Assembly: GCA_947441695.1 (NCBI GenBank)
Contig: CANEUK010000054.1
Span: forward strand, 1 to 8,623
From: Rickettsiales bacterium
GTDB lineage: Bacteria > Pseudomonadota > Alphaproteobacteria > Rickettsiales > UBA1997
DNA length: 8,623 bases
Direction: 5' to 3'
Shown here: positions 1 through 6,388 of the stretch, piece after piece
Position numbering within the stretch: the first letter of the stretch is position 1
Layout: every line of letters begins with the position of its first letter
Program-made: the position numbers and the translations under genes
The notes under the pieces: model-generated
Seen by the model: the letters and a program-made list of their open reading frames with translations, nothing else
What the model was told of the DNA's origin: nothing
Database searches by the model: none

Positions 1-765
1 ATAACCATTTTTTGCTAGCTTAAAAATTGCATCATATATTTTTTTATCAATATCGTTTTGCCAAACCCAACCAATTTCTCCTTCATTCTCATCAAATCCT
101 CCAGTAGAGAAATTTTGCAAAATACTTTTAAAATTGGCTCCATTTCTTAATTCTTCCACCAGTTTTTTTGCTAAAAGAAGATTATCCTTGCCTTGAATTT
201 GGTTGTTTGAAATTAGAATTTCTGCGATAAGAAATTTTTTGACACTGATGTTGAATTTTTGCTGCTCAAAAAACTCCTTAATTTCTACTTCACTTACTTT
301 TACTTTTGACCGAAGAACTTCAGAAATAATTTTTGACCATAAAATTTCTGACTCAACCTGTTTTAAATAATTTTCAAAAGATAATCCTTGGTTTAGGAAG
401 AAAAACTTTAACTGTTGAGAGTTTTTTTTCTGTTGAAAGGCTATTTCGTCAACAGCCTCAATTAATTCAGATTGATTAGACTCAATTTTTAGATTTTTTG
501 CTTCCTGTCTTATTAGTTCTTCATCAATCATTTTATCAAGAATTTGACTCTCGAGAATTTTTTTATCTTGAGTATCTTTGATGTTAATTTTTGAAGTTAT
601 GATAACAAAATTATATCGATCATCAAGCTCTGATTTAGTGATGGCTCTATTATTGATTTTGGCAATAATAGAGTTTTGTAAAGAGAGTTTTTTGCTATAA
701 TTATTGGCAGCAAAAACTGAAGTTGTGGCACAAAAAACAAAAATGAAAAAAATTAATTTTTTCAT
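1..765 (-). CDS. surA: SurA-type periplasmic chaperone / parvulin peptidyl-prolyl isomerase (3' part cut off by window start)
   Basis: The minus-strand frame is open from the ATG at 765 to the window edge, giving the first 255 residues. Residues 1-20 form a Sec signal peptide (KK then a Phe/Ile-rich core ending VFAA). Residues 34-50 (IAKINNRAITKSELDDR) match the opening strand of the SurA N-terminal chaperone domain, followed by charged helices with an ILDKMIDEELIRQEA segment at 75-89. Residues about 175-255 look like the start of a parvulin domain: AEILIS, then ELRNGANFKSILQNFS and the GEIGWVW turn. SurA guides outer-membrane proteins through the periplasm. Its ATG overlaps the ctpA stop as ATGA, so the two are probably translationally coupled, with ctpA first. 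No Shine-Dalgarno site is visible in front of it. Arginine codons are mixed (3 of 5 AGA). A generic parvulin-like foldase is the alternative; the N-terminal domain makes SurA more likely. Confidence 0.85.
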   Translation of the reverse strand, partial: MKKLIFFIFVFCATTSVFAANNYSKKLSLQNSIIAKINNRAITKSELDDRYNFVIITSKINIKDTQDKKILESQILDKMIDEELIRQEAKNLKIESNQSELIEAVDEIAFQQKKNSQQLKFFFLNQGLSFENYLKQVESEILWSKIISEVLRSKVKVSEVEIKEFFEQQKFNISVKKFLIAEILISNNQIQGKDNLLLAKKLVEELRNGANFKSILQNFSTGGFDENEGEIGWVWQNDIDKKIYDAIFKLAKNGY

Positions 766-2093
766 TTTTTTATGCTGGTTTTATAAACTCCAACTCCACG
801 AACCAAATCAATAGCACGAGCCAATTGATAATCTTGATCGTAAATATCTAAATTATCATCGCTAAGTTGCTCTTTTTTAGCTTCTTTAATGGCATCTTGA
901 ATTTGCACTTCGATATGCCCCTTTAAATCAGCTTCTGAATCTCGTTCTGACTTGTTTTGTTTTTCAATTTTAGCGTTGATAACCTCGATATCTGGCTCAA
1001 TTCCGTGAGCTTGAATTGATTTGCCGCTTGGCGTGTAGTAAAGCGAAGTTGTTAAGCGCAAAGCACCGCGATTTTTTTGCAAAGGAATAATTGTTTGTAC
1101 CGAGCCTTTACCAAAAGATTTTACACCCATAATTGCCGCTCGATGATGATCTTGAAGGGCTCCCGCTACAATTTCAGAAGCAGAAGCCGATCCATCATTA
1201 ATCAAAGCCACAATTGGTAAATTGGGAATTATGTTTTCGTCATGTTCGCTTTTATATTCTTTTGATTCAGAGTTACGCCCTTTTATTGAAACTATAACGG
1301 AATCTTTGTTTAAAAATACTTCACTAACTTTGATAGCCTGATCAAGCAAACCGCCTGGATTGCCTCGTAAGTCAAGAACTAAACCTTTGAGATTTTTTTC
1401 ACCGATTTGGTTTTTTATTTTGGTTAACTCGCTTACTAATCCCAAATAAGCTTGTTCAGAAAAGGTATTAATTTTGATATAAGCAACATCTTTGAATTTA
1501 GCTGATTTAACCGCTTTTACTTTGATGATTTGGCGAGTGATGTTTTTTTCGAGAGCAGACTTTTCTCCTTTGCGCAAAAGAGTTATTTTTACGTTGGTTC
1601 CGGGCTTTCCGCGCATTTTTTTTACCACTTCTTCAAGCGGAACACCAACAACGTTCTTGTCGTTAACTTTAGTGATATAGTCTCCCGACTTAATTCCTGC
1701 CTTAAAAGCTGGAGTATCTTCAATTGCAGCAACAACTTTTACAACCGAAAGCTCGGTTGTAATTTCAATTCCCAGACCGCCAAATTCACCTTTGGTTTGC
1801 ACTTTCATTTCTTTAAAAGCTTCTTCATTTAAATAAGATGAATGCGGATCAAGAGAAGATAACATTCCATACGCAGCAGCTTCTGAAAGTTGAGTATCGG
1901 TTTTTTCATCAACGTAATCATTTTTAACTCGAGATATTACTTCTTTTAAAAACTCTTTTTGGTCGTCAGAGTTTGATGATATTTTTTCATTGAGCTTAAT
2001 TTGTTTGATTTGAATTTCTGATATAGAAATAGCAGAAAAAAAGCCAACAAAGATTGAGGCAATTATGATGGCAGAAATTTTAAGATTTTTCAT
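762..2093 (-). CDS. ctpA: C-terminal processing serine protease of family S41 with PDZ domain (CtpA/Prc-like)
   Basis: A 443-residue protein, normal for the CtpA branch and shorter than E. coli Prc. Residues 1-27 are a signal peptide or N-terminal anchor (IIIASIFVGFF core). Residues 45-95 match the S41 N-terminal helices (YGMLSSLDPHSSYL). A PDZ domain covers about 102-180 (GGLGIEI, DTPAFKAGIKSGDYITKVN, MRGKPGT). The protease core covers about 195-365 with VLDLRGNPGG at 239-248. The Ser-Lys dyad is probably Ser304 in GSASASE and Lys329 in SFGKGSVQT; their 25-residue spacing matches the family. Such enzymes trim C-termini of periplasmic and membrane proteins and control murein hydrolases. The start is the ATG at 2093, just after a TATAAA box. 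All 12 arginine codons I checked are CGN. Function is firm at family level; the substrate is unknown. Confidence 0.95.
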   Translation of the reverse strand: MKNLKISAIIIASIFVGFFSAISISEIQIKQIKLNEKISSNSDDQKEFLKEVISRVKNDYVDEKTDTQLSEAAAYGMLSSLDPHSSYLNEEAFKEMKVQTKGEFGGLGIEITTELSVVKVVAAIEDTPAFKAGIKSGDYITKVNDKNVVGVPLEEVVKKMRGKPGTNVKITLLRKGEKSALEKNITRQIIKVKAVKSAKFKDVAYIKINTFSEQAYLGLVSELTKIKNQIGEKNLKGLVLDLRGNPGGLLDQAIKVSEVFLNKDSVIVSIKGRNSESKEYKSEHDENIIPNLPIVALINDGSASASEIVAGALQDHHRAAIMGVKSFGKGSVQTIIPLQKNRGALRLTTSLYYTPSGKSIQAHGIEPDIEVINAKIEKQNKSERDSEADLKGHIEVQIQDAIKEAKKEQLSDDNLDIYDQDYQLARAIDLVRGVGVYKTSIKK

Positions 2094-2103
2094 GAAAAAT
2101 GAT

Positions 2104-2134
2104 TTTATACCCAGTCAAACTCGAACTAGTTTGA
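2104..2134 (-). promoter_or_regulatory. Putative ctpA promoter with operator-like inverted repeat
   Basis: Reading toward ctpA, a TATAAA box (2109-2104) lies about 10 bases before the ATG, so a transcript from it would be almost leaderless. Just upstream, 2115-2121 (TCAAACT) and 2128-2134 (AGTTTGA) are a perfect 7-base inverted repeat around a 6-base spacer, covering the zone between the -10 and -35 positions. That is where a repressor or activator dimer would bind. No good -35 hexamer is present at 17 bases, which could fit activator dependence. All of this is inference from sequence pattern. Confidence 0.3.
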
Positions 2135-2433
2135 ATTTAGTAAATTTTGAATTGCTTCAGCGCGAAAGTAAATTATTCGCAAAATTTTTTATTAATTTGC
2201 GAGAGCTTCATTTATATGTCGCGCCTCCGCAATAGATTTTTTATTTTTAAGGATAATCTAGTTCTTCAATCAGATTTAGTGTATTTTTAGAGCTTTAATT
2301 CTCAAAAAGACATCGCACGAATTATGGTCTTGAGCTTCTATTTAGTAGAAAGCAAAAAACTTATATTGGTTTGGTTTTTATCCAAAACTTGTGAAAAATA
2401 GGCTAATTTATACTTACAGAAAGTGGTTGAATC

Positions 2434-2463
2434 TTGACTTTGCTTTTTCTTGGAAATTTTAAT
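2434..2463 (+). promoter_or_regulatory. Possible sigma70-type promoter reading into the paired palindromes
   Basis: TTGACT at 2434-2439 is followed after 18 bases by TTTAAT at 2458-2463, each one mismatch from consensus. Transcription would start near 2470 and run straight through both large palindromes, toward a T-run at 2802-2808. In a sequence this AT-rich such hexamers arise by chance, so this is a weak call, supported mainly by its position. Confidence 0.25.
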
Positions 2464-2482
2464 AATTTGAAAAAAAGTTTAT

Positions 2483-2630
2483 ACATTTTGGCTAATTATT
2501 TTTTGGCTCGCATTTCGTCTTATTTTTTAACAAAAAATCCTAAAAATATATCCAAATATTTATCGCAATTTTATTAAAAAAACTCTAAGAATGTACCAAA
2601 ATCTGCGTCGAAAGTAATTAGCCAAAGTGT
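2483..2630. repeat. Large imperfect palindrome A (about 148 bases), paralogue of palindrome B
   Basis: The outer arms are 2483-2502 and 2611-2630, which pair at 18 of 20 positions with the other two being G-T; the arm begins ACATTTTGGCTAATTA. Inward the pairing continues imperfectly to an AT-rich centre. Bases 2519-2605 match 2682-2767 of the neighbouring palindrome in the same orientation at about 78% by hand alignment, including an identical 17-base run (AATTTTATTAAAAAAAC) and a shared CCAAAATCTG end. The arms are unrelated to those of palindrome B. It encodes no open frame. It fits a non-autonomous palindromic repeat, of which Rickettsiales are known to carry several families, but I cannot assign a named one. 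Confidence 0.75.
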
Positions 2631-2633
2631 CTG

Positions 2634-2794
2634 GAGCCTGTCTTTAAATTTATTTGATTCCATATTTAGTCCTTTTTTTGGCTTATTTTTTAATAAAATT
2701 ATTCGAAATATATCCAGATATTCCTCATAATTTTATTAAAAAAACGCTTAAAATATGCCAAAATCTGGAATCAAATAAATTTAAAGACAGGCTC
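2634..2794. repeat. Large palindrome B (161 bases) with perfect 29-base terminal inverted repeats
   Basis: Bases 2634-2662, beginning GAGCCTGTC and ending GATTCCA, are the exact reverse complement of 2766-2794. Pairing continues inward with scattered mismatches and closes again with an AATAAAATTAT / ATAATTTTATT match, leaving an apex near 2703-2726. It starts only 3 bases after palindrome A. The perfect terminal repeats and small size resemble a miniature inverted-repeat element, but I see no matching target duplication next to it. Its right edge is 18 bases past the stop of the minus-strand gene at 2813, so in that direction the transcript would enter the hairpin directly. No T-tract follows its left edge, so it is not a standard terminator for that gene. 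Confidence 0.85.
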
Positions 2795-2812
2795 TAGCTT
2801 GTTTTTTTAAAA

Positions 2813-3211
2813 TTAGTTAATTCCGTATTCTTCTTTTAGTTGATTTGTAATTTCAGAAGGAGGCTCGTCTCCGTAGGCTGAAAACAAAATTTTACCATAA
2901 TTTTCTAAATGAATAATTTCGTCACTTAGAGCTTTTAAGAAAATTTGAACTTTAAGGCGTTCAACCAAGACGTAATACCAAGCATTTCGGCCGGCATCCA
3001 CTCCTTTAACAAGGTAAATTAGTTCTGCTTGCATTTTTTTTTGAGGATCAATTTGTTTTAAGTTTGAAGAAGATTTCTGATTTGCATCAGAAATTATAGA
3101 AGAGAATCCTTGTGGCTGATTATTTTCAGTTTTCAAGGTTTCAGAAGTAAAAGACTTTTTACTTGCATATCTTTCAGCAAAAGATTTTCCTGTGGAACTA
3201 GAATCTGGCAT
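2813..3211 (-). CDS. Conserved-looking 132-residue protein of unknown function
   Basis: I do not recognise this gene with confidence. Residues 1-55 are rich in Ser, Lys, Gln and Asn and look disordered. Residues about 58-130 look folded: AELIYLVKGVDAGRNAWYYVLVE, then a helix (RLKVQIFLKAL) and a compact end with ENYGKILFSAYGDEPP. The dense Tyr/Trp/Gly/Pro pattern of that half suggests a conserved domain. There is no signal peptide or membrane segment, so it is probably cytoplasmic. The ATG at 3211 lies 4 bases after the stop of the upstream lipoprotein gene, so the two are probably co-transcribed. The palindrome pair begins 18 bases beyond its stop. Codon use resembles the rest of the window. 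Confidence 0.7.
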   Translation of the reverse strand: MPDSSSTGKSFAERYASKKSFTSETLKTENNQPQGFSSIISDANQKSSSNLKQIDPQKKMQAELIYLVKGVDAGRNAWYYVLVERLKVQIFLKALSDEIIHLENYGKILFSAYGDEPPSEITNQLKEEYGIN

Positions 3212-3215
3212 GTTT

Positions 3216-3401
3216 TTAAGAATTTATTTTTTGTTTTTGTGAAGAGTTTTTTAACCACCAATCATTAATTGGTTTTTTTAGTCCGCATGGTCCGCTTTCT
3301 TCAGATACGCAAGGACTTTTTATGTCTACAACCTTGCTAGAACAAGAAAAAGCAAAAAATAAAATTGCCAAAACCGAAACTATTTTTTTCATTTTTTTCA
3401 T
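3216..3401 (-). CDS. Small Cys-rich lipoprotein, possibly VirB7-like
   Basis: A 61-residue protein from the ATG at 3401. Other possible starts are ATG 3392 and TTG 3416; the two ATGs leave a usable leader behind the candidate promoter, the TTG almost none. It has a short Lys-rich head, a hydrophobic core (IVSVLAILFFAF) and a lipobox ending at Cys (FSC-SS), so signal peptidase II cleavage and lipid attachment are expected. The mature part is about 42 residues, with SPC, GPCG, KKPIN and a WWL end; two further cysteines could form a disulfide. Small size, lipobox and the SPC/GPCG layout recall the VirB7 lipoprotein of type IV secretion systems in Rickettsiales, but no other vir gene is in view, so this is a guess. 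It is followed after 4 bases by the 132-residue gene. Confidence 0.7.
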   Translation of the reverse strand: MKKMKKIVSVLAILFFAFSCSSKVVDIKSPCVSEESGPCGLKKPINDWWLKNSSQKQKINS

Positions 3402-3428
3402 TTTTTTAATAAACAAATTCCTAAAAAA

Positions 3429-3457
3429 ACTATGAAGTGCTTGCTTGAATTTTTCAA
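3429..3457 (-). promoter_or_regulatory. Candidate promoter for the lipoprotein pair in the divergent intergenic region
   Basis: On the minus strand TTGAAA (3457-3452) and CATAGT (3434-3429) are separated by exactly 17 bases. The predicted start near 3422 would give a leader of about 20-30 bases to the ATGs at 3401 or 3392. The same 83-base gap must hold the promoter of tyrA on the other strand; only weak matches are seen there (TTGAAT at 3445-3450, TAATTT at 3468-3473), so the two promoters would overlap. Confidence 0.35.
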
Positions 3458-3499
3458 CGACTAAAAATAATTTTTTCTTTAATCTTTTTTATTTAAAAT

Positions 3500-4528
3500 T
3501 TGTCAAACTTTTTTTTCAAAAAAACTTTAGTAATTGGACTTGGTTTAATTGGCGGATCTTTTGCTAAAGCTTTGCGCCAGAACAAAATCAGCGAAAAAAT
3601 TTTTGCACTTGATGTCGACTTAGAAACTATCGACTTAGCCAAAAATGATGGCGTAGTTGAGGGCGGATGCGACAATTTTGAGCTTCTTGATAATGATTTT
3701 GATTTTGTGGTAATTGCAACGCCTTTGTCAATTTATGAAGAAATTTTTGAAGAAATTTCTTCACATATTACACCAAGCGCAATCTTGATTGATTTAGGTT
3801 CGCTTAAAAGTTTTATTGACGAAATTTTGCCAAAAAATTTAGCTAAAAATTTTGTTGCTTGTCACCCAATTGCAGGTTCGCAAAAAACTGGATTTGAAAA
3901 TTCTGACACTAAACTTTTTTTGAATAAAAAATTTATTATTTGTCCAAATAAAAATAATGATAAAAAAGTTATAGAAAAAATTGAAAACCTGGCCAACCAA
4001 ATTGGTTTTAATGTTGAATTGATCGACTTTAAAAAGCATGACGAAATTTATGCGCTAGTTTCGCATTTGCCCCAATTTTTATCTTTTTTAACCAAAGATT
4101 TTTCGCCAAAAAATATTACTGATGATTTTTTAAGAACTGCTTTTCGTTTAGATGATTCCGACCCGGAAATTTGGTCAGATATTTTTGAAATAAACGACCA
4201 AAATTTAGAAAAATTTTATTTAGAATTTTTTGACAACTTAGAAAAAAATATCGAGTTAATTAAGTTGAATAAAATTGGAATTATTGACGAAATCCTTTTT
4301 GAAAAAAATTTTTTTGAACAAAATTTTTCTACAATTTTTTGCCGCGCCATCATTGCTAAAAGTTATCTTGAAATATCTGAAATAAAAAACCTACAAAACT
4401 ATGTTGGTCAAGGTTTTAAAGACTTTGTTTCAATCGCACAAATTCTAAATCAAAACCCTAAAAAAACCTCTGAATTAATCACAAAAAATCAAAACAAAAT
4501 TCTTAAAATTTTTGCCCAACTTTCATGA
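3500..4528 (+). CDS. tyrA: Prephenate/arogenate dehydrogenase (TyrA family), TTG start
   Basis: Catalyses the NAD(P)-dependent oxidative decarboxylation of prephenate or arogenate in tyrosine synthesis. The Rossmann motif is GLGLIGGS at 13-20, followed by VIATPLSIYEE (71-81), LIDLGSLKSFI (96-106) and the catalytic CHPIAGSQ (His122). SHLPQFLSFL (188-197) and SDPEIW (220-225) are family landmarks of the helical domain. The usual GFRD motif before SDPxxW is eroded here (FLRTAFRLDD). A GQGFKDF segment appears much later, at 303-309, in a C-terminal extension that brings the protein to 342 residues, longer than the usual 280-310. The start is TTG at 3500, placing the GxGxxG at its normal distance from the N-terminus; no ATG is available nearby. 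It overlaps ispG by ATGA and leads the operon. Substrate choice cannot be read from the sequence. Confidence 0.9.
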   Translation: MSNFFFKKTLVIGLGLIGGSFAKALRQNKISEKIFALDVDLETIDLAKNDGVVEGGCDNFELLDNDFDFVVIATPLSIYEEIFEEISSHITPSAILIDLGSLKSFIDEILPKNLAKNFVACHPIAGSQKTGFENSDTKLFLNKKFIICPNKNNDKKVIEKIENLANQIGFNVELIDFKKHDEIYALVSHLPQFLSFLTKDFSPKNITDDFLRTAFRLDDSDPEIWSDIFEINDQNLEKFYLEFFDNLEKNIELIKLNKIGIIDEILFEKNFFEQNFSTIFCRAIIAKSYLEISEIKNLQNYVGQGFKDFVSIAQILNQNPKKTSELITKNQNKILKIFAQLS

Positions 4529-5631
4529 GTCAAGAACAGCTAAATCAAGTTCGTCCATATCGCGCTATTAATCGTCGCAAATCGCGCCAAATTTTTGTGG
4601 GAAATGTAGCAATTGGCGGAGACGCTCCAATTTCGGTGCAATCAATGACCAATACACCCACAACCGATATTCAAGCTACTATTCGCCAAGTTAATGAATG
4701 CGCCGAAATTGGAGCCGAATTGATGCGAATCTCGGTTCCAGACAAAGAATCGTCAGACGCGCTGCGCCAAATCATTCCAAATTGTCATTTGCCAATTATT
4801 GCCGACATTCATTTTCATTATCGTCGCGCCATCGAAGCCGCCAAAGCCGGTGCCAAATGTTTGCGAATCAATCCCGGAAACATTGGATCTGACGAAAAAG
4901 TGCGCGAAGTAATCAAGGCCGCTAAAGATTATGGCTGCTCAATTAGAATTGGTGTAAATGCTGGCTCGCTTGAAACTGACTTGCTCGAAAAATACAAAAC
5001 CCCAACTCCAGAAGCTCTGGTTGAATCGGCGCAACGTCACATTCAAATTCTTGAACAAAACGACTTTTTTAATTTTAAAATCAGCGTTAAAGCTTCTGAT
5101 GTTTTTTTAGCGGTTGCGGGATATCGCGAATTGGCAAAAATTTGCGATTATCCGCTTCATATTGGAATTACCGAAGCAGGCAGTTTATCTGCTGGAACCG
5201 TTAAATCAGCAATTGGACTTGGCACGCTTTTGTGGGAAGGAATTGGCGATACTATGCGCGTTTCACTTTCGGCTAACCCAAAAGAAGAAATAAAAGTAGC
5301 TTATCAAATTTTGAAAAGTTTAGGACTTCGTCATCGTGGCGTAAATCTGATTTCTTGCCCATCTTGCGCCCGTCAAGCTTTTGACGTAATAAAAACCGTC
5401 GAGATGGTAGAAAAGCGCGTTGAACACATCAAAACCCCAATAACAATTTCAATTTTGGGCTGCGTGGTCAATGGTCTTGGCGAGGCGGCGCATACTCAAA
5501 TTGGCATTACGGGTGGCGGAGGCGAACGCCACAATGTTTATTTAAACGGAAAACCAAATCACAAAATAAGCAGCGAAGAATTGGTTGATCACATTGTTGG
5601 CTTAATTGAAAAAGAAGCTTTAAAAAAATGA
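4525..5631 (+). CDS. ispG: 4-hydroxy-3-methylbut-2-enyl diphosphate synthase (IspG/GcpE)
   Basis: Makes HMBPP from MEcPP in the MEP isoprenoid pathway, using a 4Fe-4S cluster. At 368 residues it matches the compact bacterial form (E. coli is 372). The TIM-barrel half runs to about 250 with VQSMTNTPT (38-46), IADIHFHY (92-99), LRINPGNIG (113-121) and HIGITEAG (212-219). The cluster ligands are Cys278 and Cys281 (SCPSCARQ), Cys313 (LGCVVNG) and Glu320, with the same spacing as in E. coli. The ATG at 4525 overlaps the tyrA stop, and the stop overlaps the bioC start, so the three genes are probably translated in a coupled manner. Base composition is visibly richer in G/C than its neighbours, as expected for a highly conserved enzyme. 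Confidence 0.97.
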   Translation: MSQEQLNQVRPYRAINRRKSRQIFVGNVAIGGDAPISVQSMTNTPTTDIQATIRQVNECAEIGAELMRISVPDKESSDALRQIIPNCHLPIIADIHFHYRRAIEAAKAGAKCLRINPGNIGSDEKVREVIKAAKDYGCSIRIGVNAGSLETDLLEKYKTPTPEALVESAQRHIQILEQNDFFNFKISVKASDVFLAVAGYRELAKICDYPLHIGITEAGSLSAGTVKSAIGLGTLLWEGIGDTMRVSLSANPKEEIKVAYQILKSLGLRHRGVNLISCPSCARQAFDVIKTVEMVEKRVEHIKTPITISILGCVVNGLGEAAHTQIGITGGGGERHNVYLNGKPNHKISSEELVDHIVGLIEKEALKK

Positions 5632-6380
5632 AGGTTTTTTTTGATAAAAAAACACTTGAAACAAGCTTTGACAAAGGCTCGAAGAACTATAACGAACAAG
5701 CTTTAATTCAAAATTTGGCCGCCAAAGAATTATGCAAAATTGCCGCGCCTTTTTTGTCGGACAATTTACAGGTTTTAGATTTAGGTTCTGGAACTGGATT
5801 TATTAGCCAAAATCTTTTGGGTAAAAATCTGAAAATTTTTGAAGTTGATTTGGCATTAAAAATGCTACAAAAAAACCCTCAAAAAACCTTTAAAATTCAA
5901 GCCGATTTTGAAAATTTACCTTTCAAAAAAAGCAGCTTCGACCTTGTTATTTCTTCGTTCTCGCTACAATGGCTAAATGATTTTGAAAAAAGTTTTTGTC
6001 AATTTTTTGATCTACTAAAATCTAACGGAAAATTTATTTTTTGTCTGCCAGTTGAACCAAGTTTAGACGAATTAAAAGCTGCAAATATTTTTCAATTTAA
6101 TCAATTGCCCAAAGTTTTTGAACTAAAAAAAGCTTTAGAAAAATGCGGTTTTAAACAAATCTTTTTCAACGAAAAAATTTTCAAACAAAATTTTTCCAAT
6201 GGAGTTTTGGCAATAAAATCTCTAAAAAAAATTGGTGCCAATCAAATTGGCTCAAATCGACAAACTATCAACAAAACCAAGTTAAAAAACTTTAACGATT
6301 TTTGTTTGAAAAATTTTTGTGGCAAAAATAAAAATCTGGCGATTTCGTGGCGCGCTGCCTTTTTTACTTCAATTAAATAA
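5628..6380 (+). CDS. bioC: BioC-like SAM-dependent methyltransferase (malonyl-ACP O-methyltransferase family)
   Basis: A 250-residue class I methyltransferase. The opening SFDKGSKNYNEQALIQ (13-28) fits the BioC N-terminus; the SAM loop is VLDLGSGTGF (49-58), an acidic residue follows at FEVD (71-74), and SFSLQWLND (110-118) matches the BioC motif with QW. PSLDELKAA (144-152) and AIKSLKKIGAN (195-205) are also BioC landmarks. BioC methylates malonyl-ACP to begin pimelate synthesis for biotin; relatives such as the NDUFAF5 group methylate other targets, and no other bio gene is in view, so the reaction is uncertain. The start overlaps the ispG stop as ATGA. The last 27 codons lie in a 68-base sequence repeated 1150 bases downstream; the final residues (TSIK) appear to be supplied by the inserted segment, the original end probably being ILKK. 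Confidence 0.8.
   Translation: MKVFFDKKTLETSFDKGSKNYNEQALIQNLAAKELCKIAAPFLSDNLQVLDLGSGTGFISQNLLGKNLKIFEVDLALKMLQKNPQKTFKIQADFENLPFKKSSFDLVISSFSLQWLNDFEKSFCQFFDLLKSNGKFIFCLPVEPSLDELKAANIFQFNQLPKVFELKKALEKCGFKQIFFNEKIFKQNFSNGVLAIKSLKKIGANQIGSNRQTINKTKLKNFNDFCLKNFCGKNKNLAISWRAAFFTSIK
6297..6364 (+). repeat. 68-base direct repeat, left copy (attL-like), inside the 3' end of bioC
   Basis: Identical base for base to 7447-7514, from GATTTTTGTTTG to GCGCTGCCTTTT. Identity stops sharply at both ends. It encodes residues 224-246 of the methyltransferase plus part of the next codon, the conserved SWRAAFF region included. A 10-base palindrome AAAAATTTTT sits at its left half and could be a recombination core, though that is speculation. 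Confidence 0.97.
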
Positions 6381-6388
6381 CTTTTTTT

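Larger units (their letters stand above)
2094..2482. other. Intergenic region without a convincing gene
   Basis: About 390 bases upstream of ctpA. Frames on both strands are broken by stops. The longest opening I noticed is a 47-codon plus-strand frame at 2092-2235 whose ATG shares bases with the ctpA start codon; I do not recognise its product. At 2162-2202 there are three short segments in which the middle one (TTCGCAAA, 2176-2183) can pair either with GCGAA (2162-2166) or with TTTGCGA (2196-2202). Near the right end there is a plus-strand promoter-like sequence. The stretch may be decayed coding sequence, but nothing in it matches a family I know. Confidence 0.5.

Noticed and set aside
1492..1832. 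Plus-strand open frames opposite ctpA, and similar frames opposite or overlapping tyrA, ispG and the cassette gene
   Set aside because: They lie wholly within well-supported genes in other frames and show no family features, so they are shadows of the real coding strand.
2110..2140. TTCGAGT on the minus strand, resembling a tRNA T-loop
   Set aside because: The flanking bases do not form a T stem around that loop, and no acceptor, D or anticodon arm can be built around it; the pairing is explained by the operator-like inverted repeat.
2092..2235. 47-codon plus-strand open frame starting MKNDFIPSQ and ending VAPPQ
   Set aside because: Its ATG shares bases with the ctpA start codon on the other strand, there is no ribosome binding site, and the product matches nothing I know. 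It may be a gene remnant, but I cannot support it as a gene.
2236..2482. CRISPR array, rRNA or tRNA gene in the intergenic stretch
   Set aside because: No regularly spaced repeats and no recognisable RNA-gene landmarks on either strand.
2634..2794. Palindrome B as an intrinsic terminator of the minus-strand gene pair
   Set aside because: The stem is far longer than a terminator hairpin and no T-tract follows its left edge in that direction. It may still slow or stabilise the transcript end.
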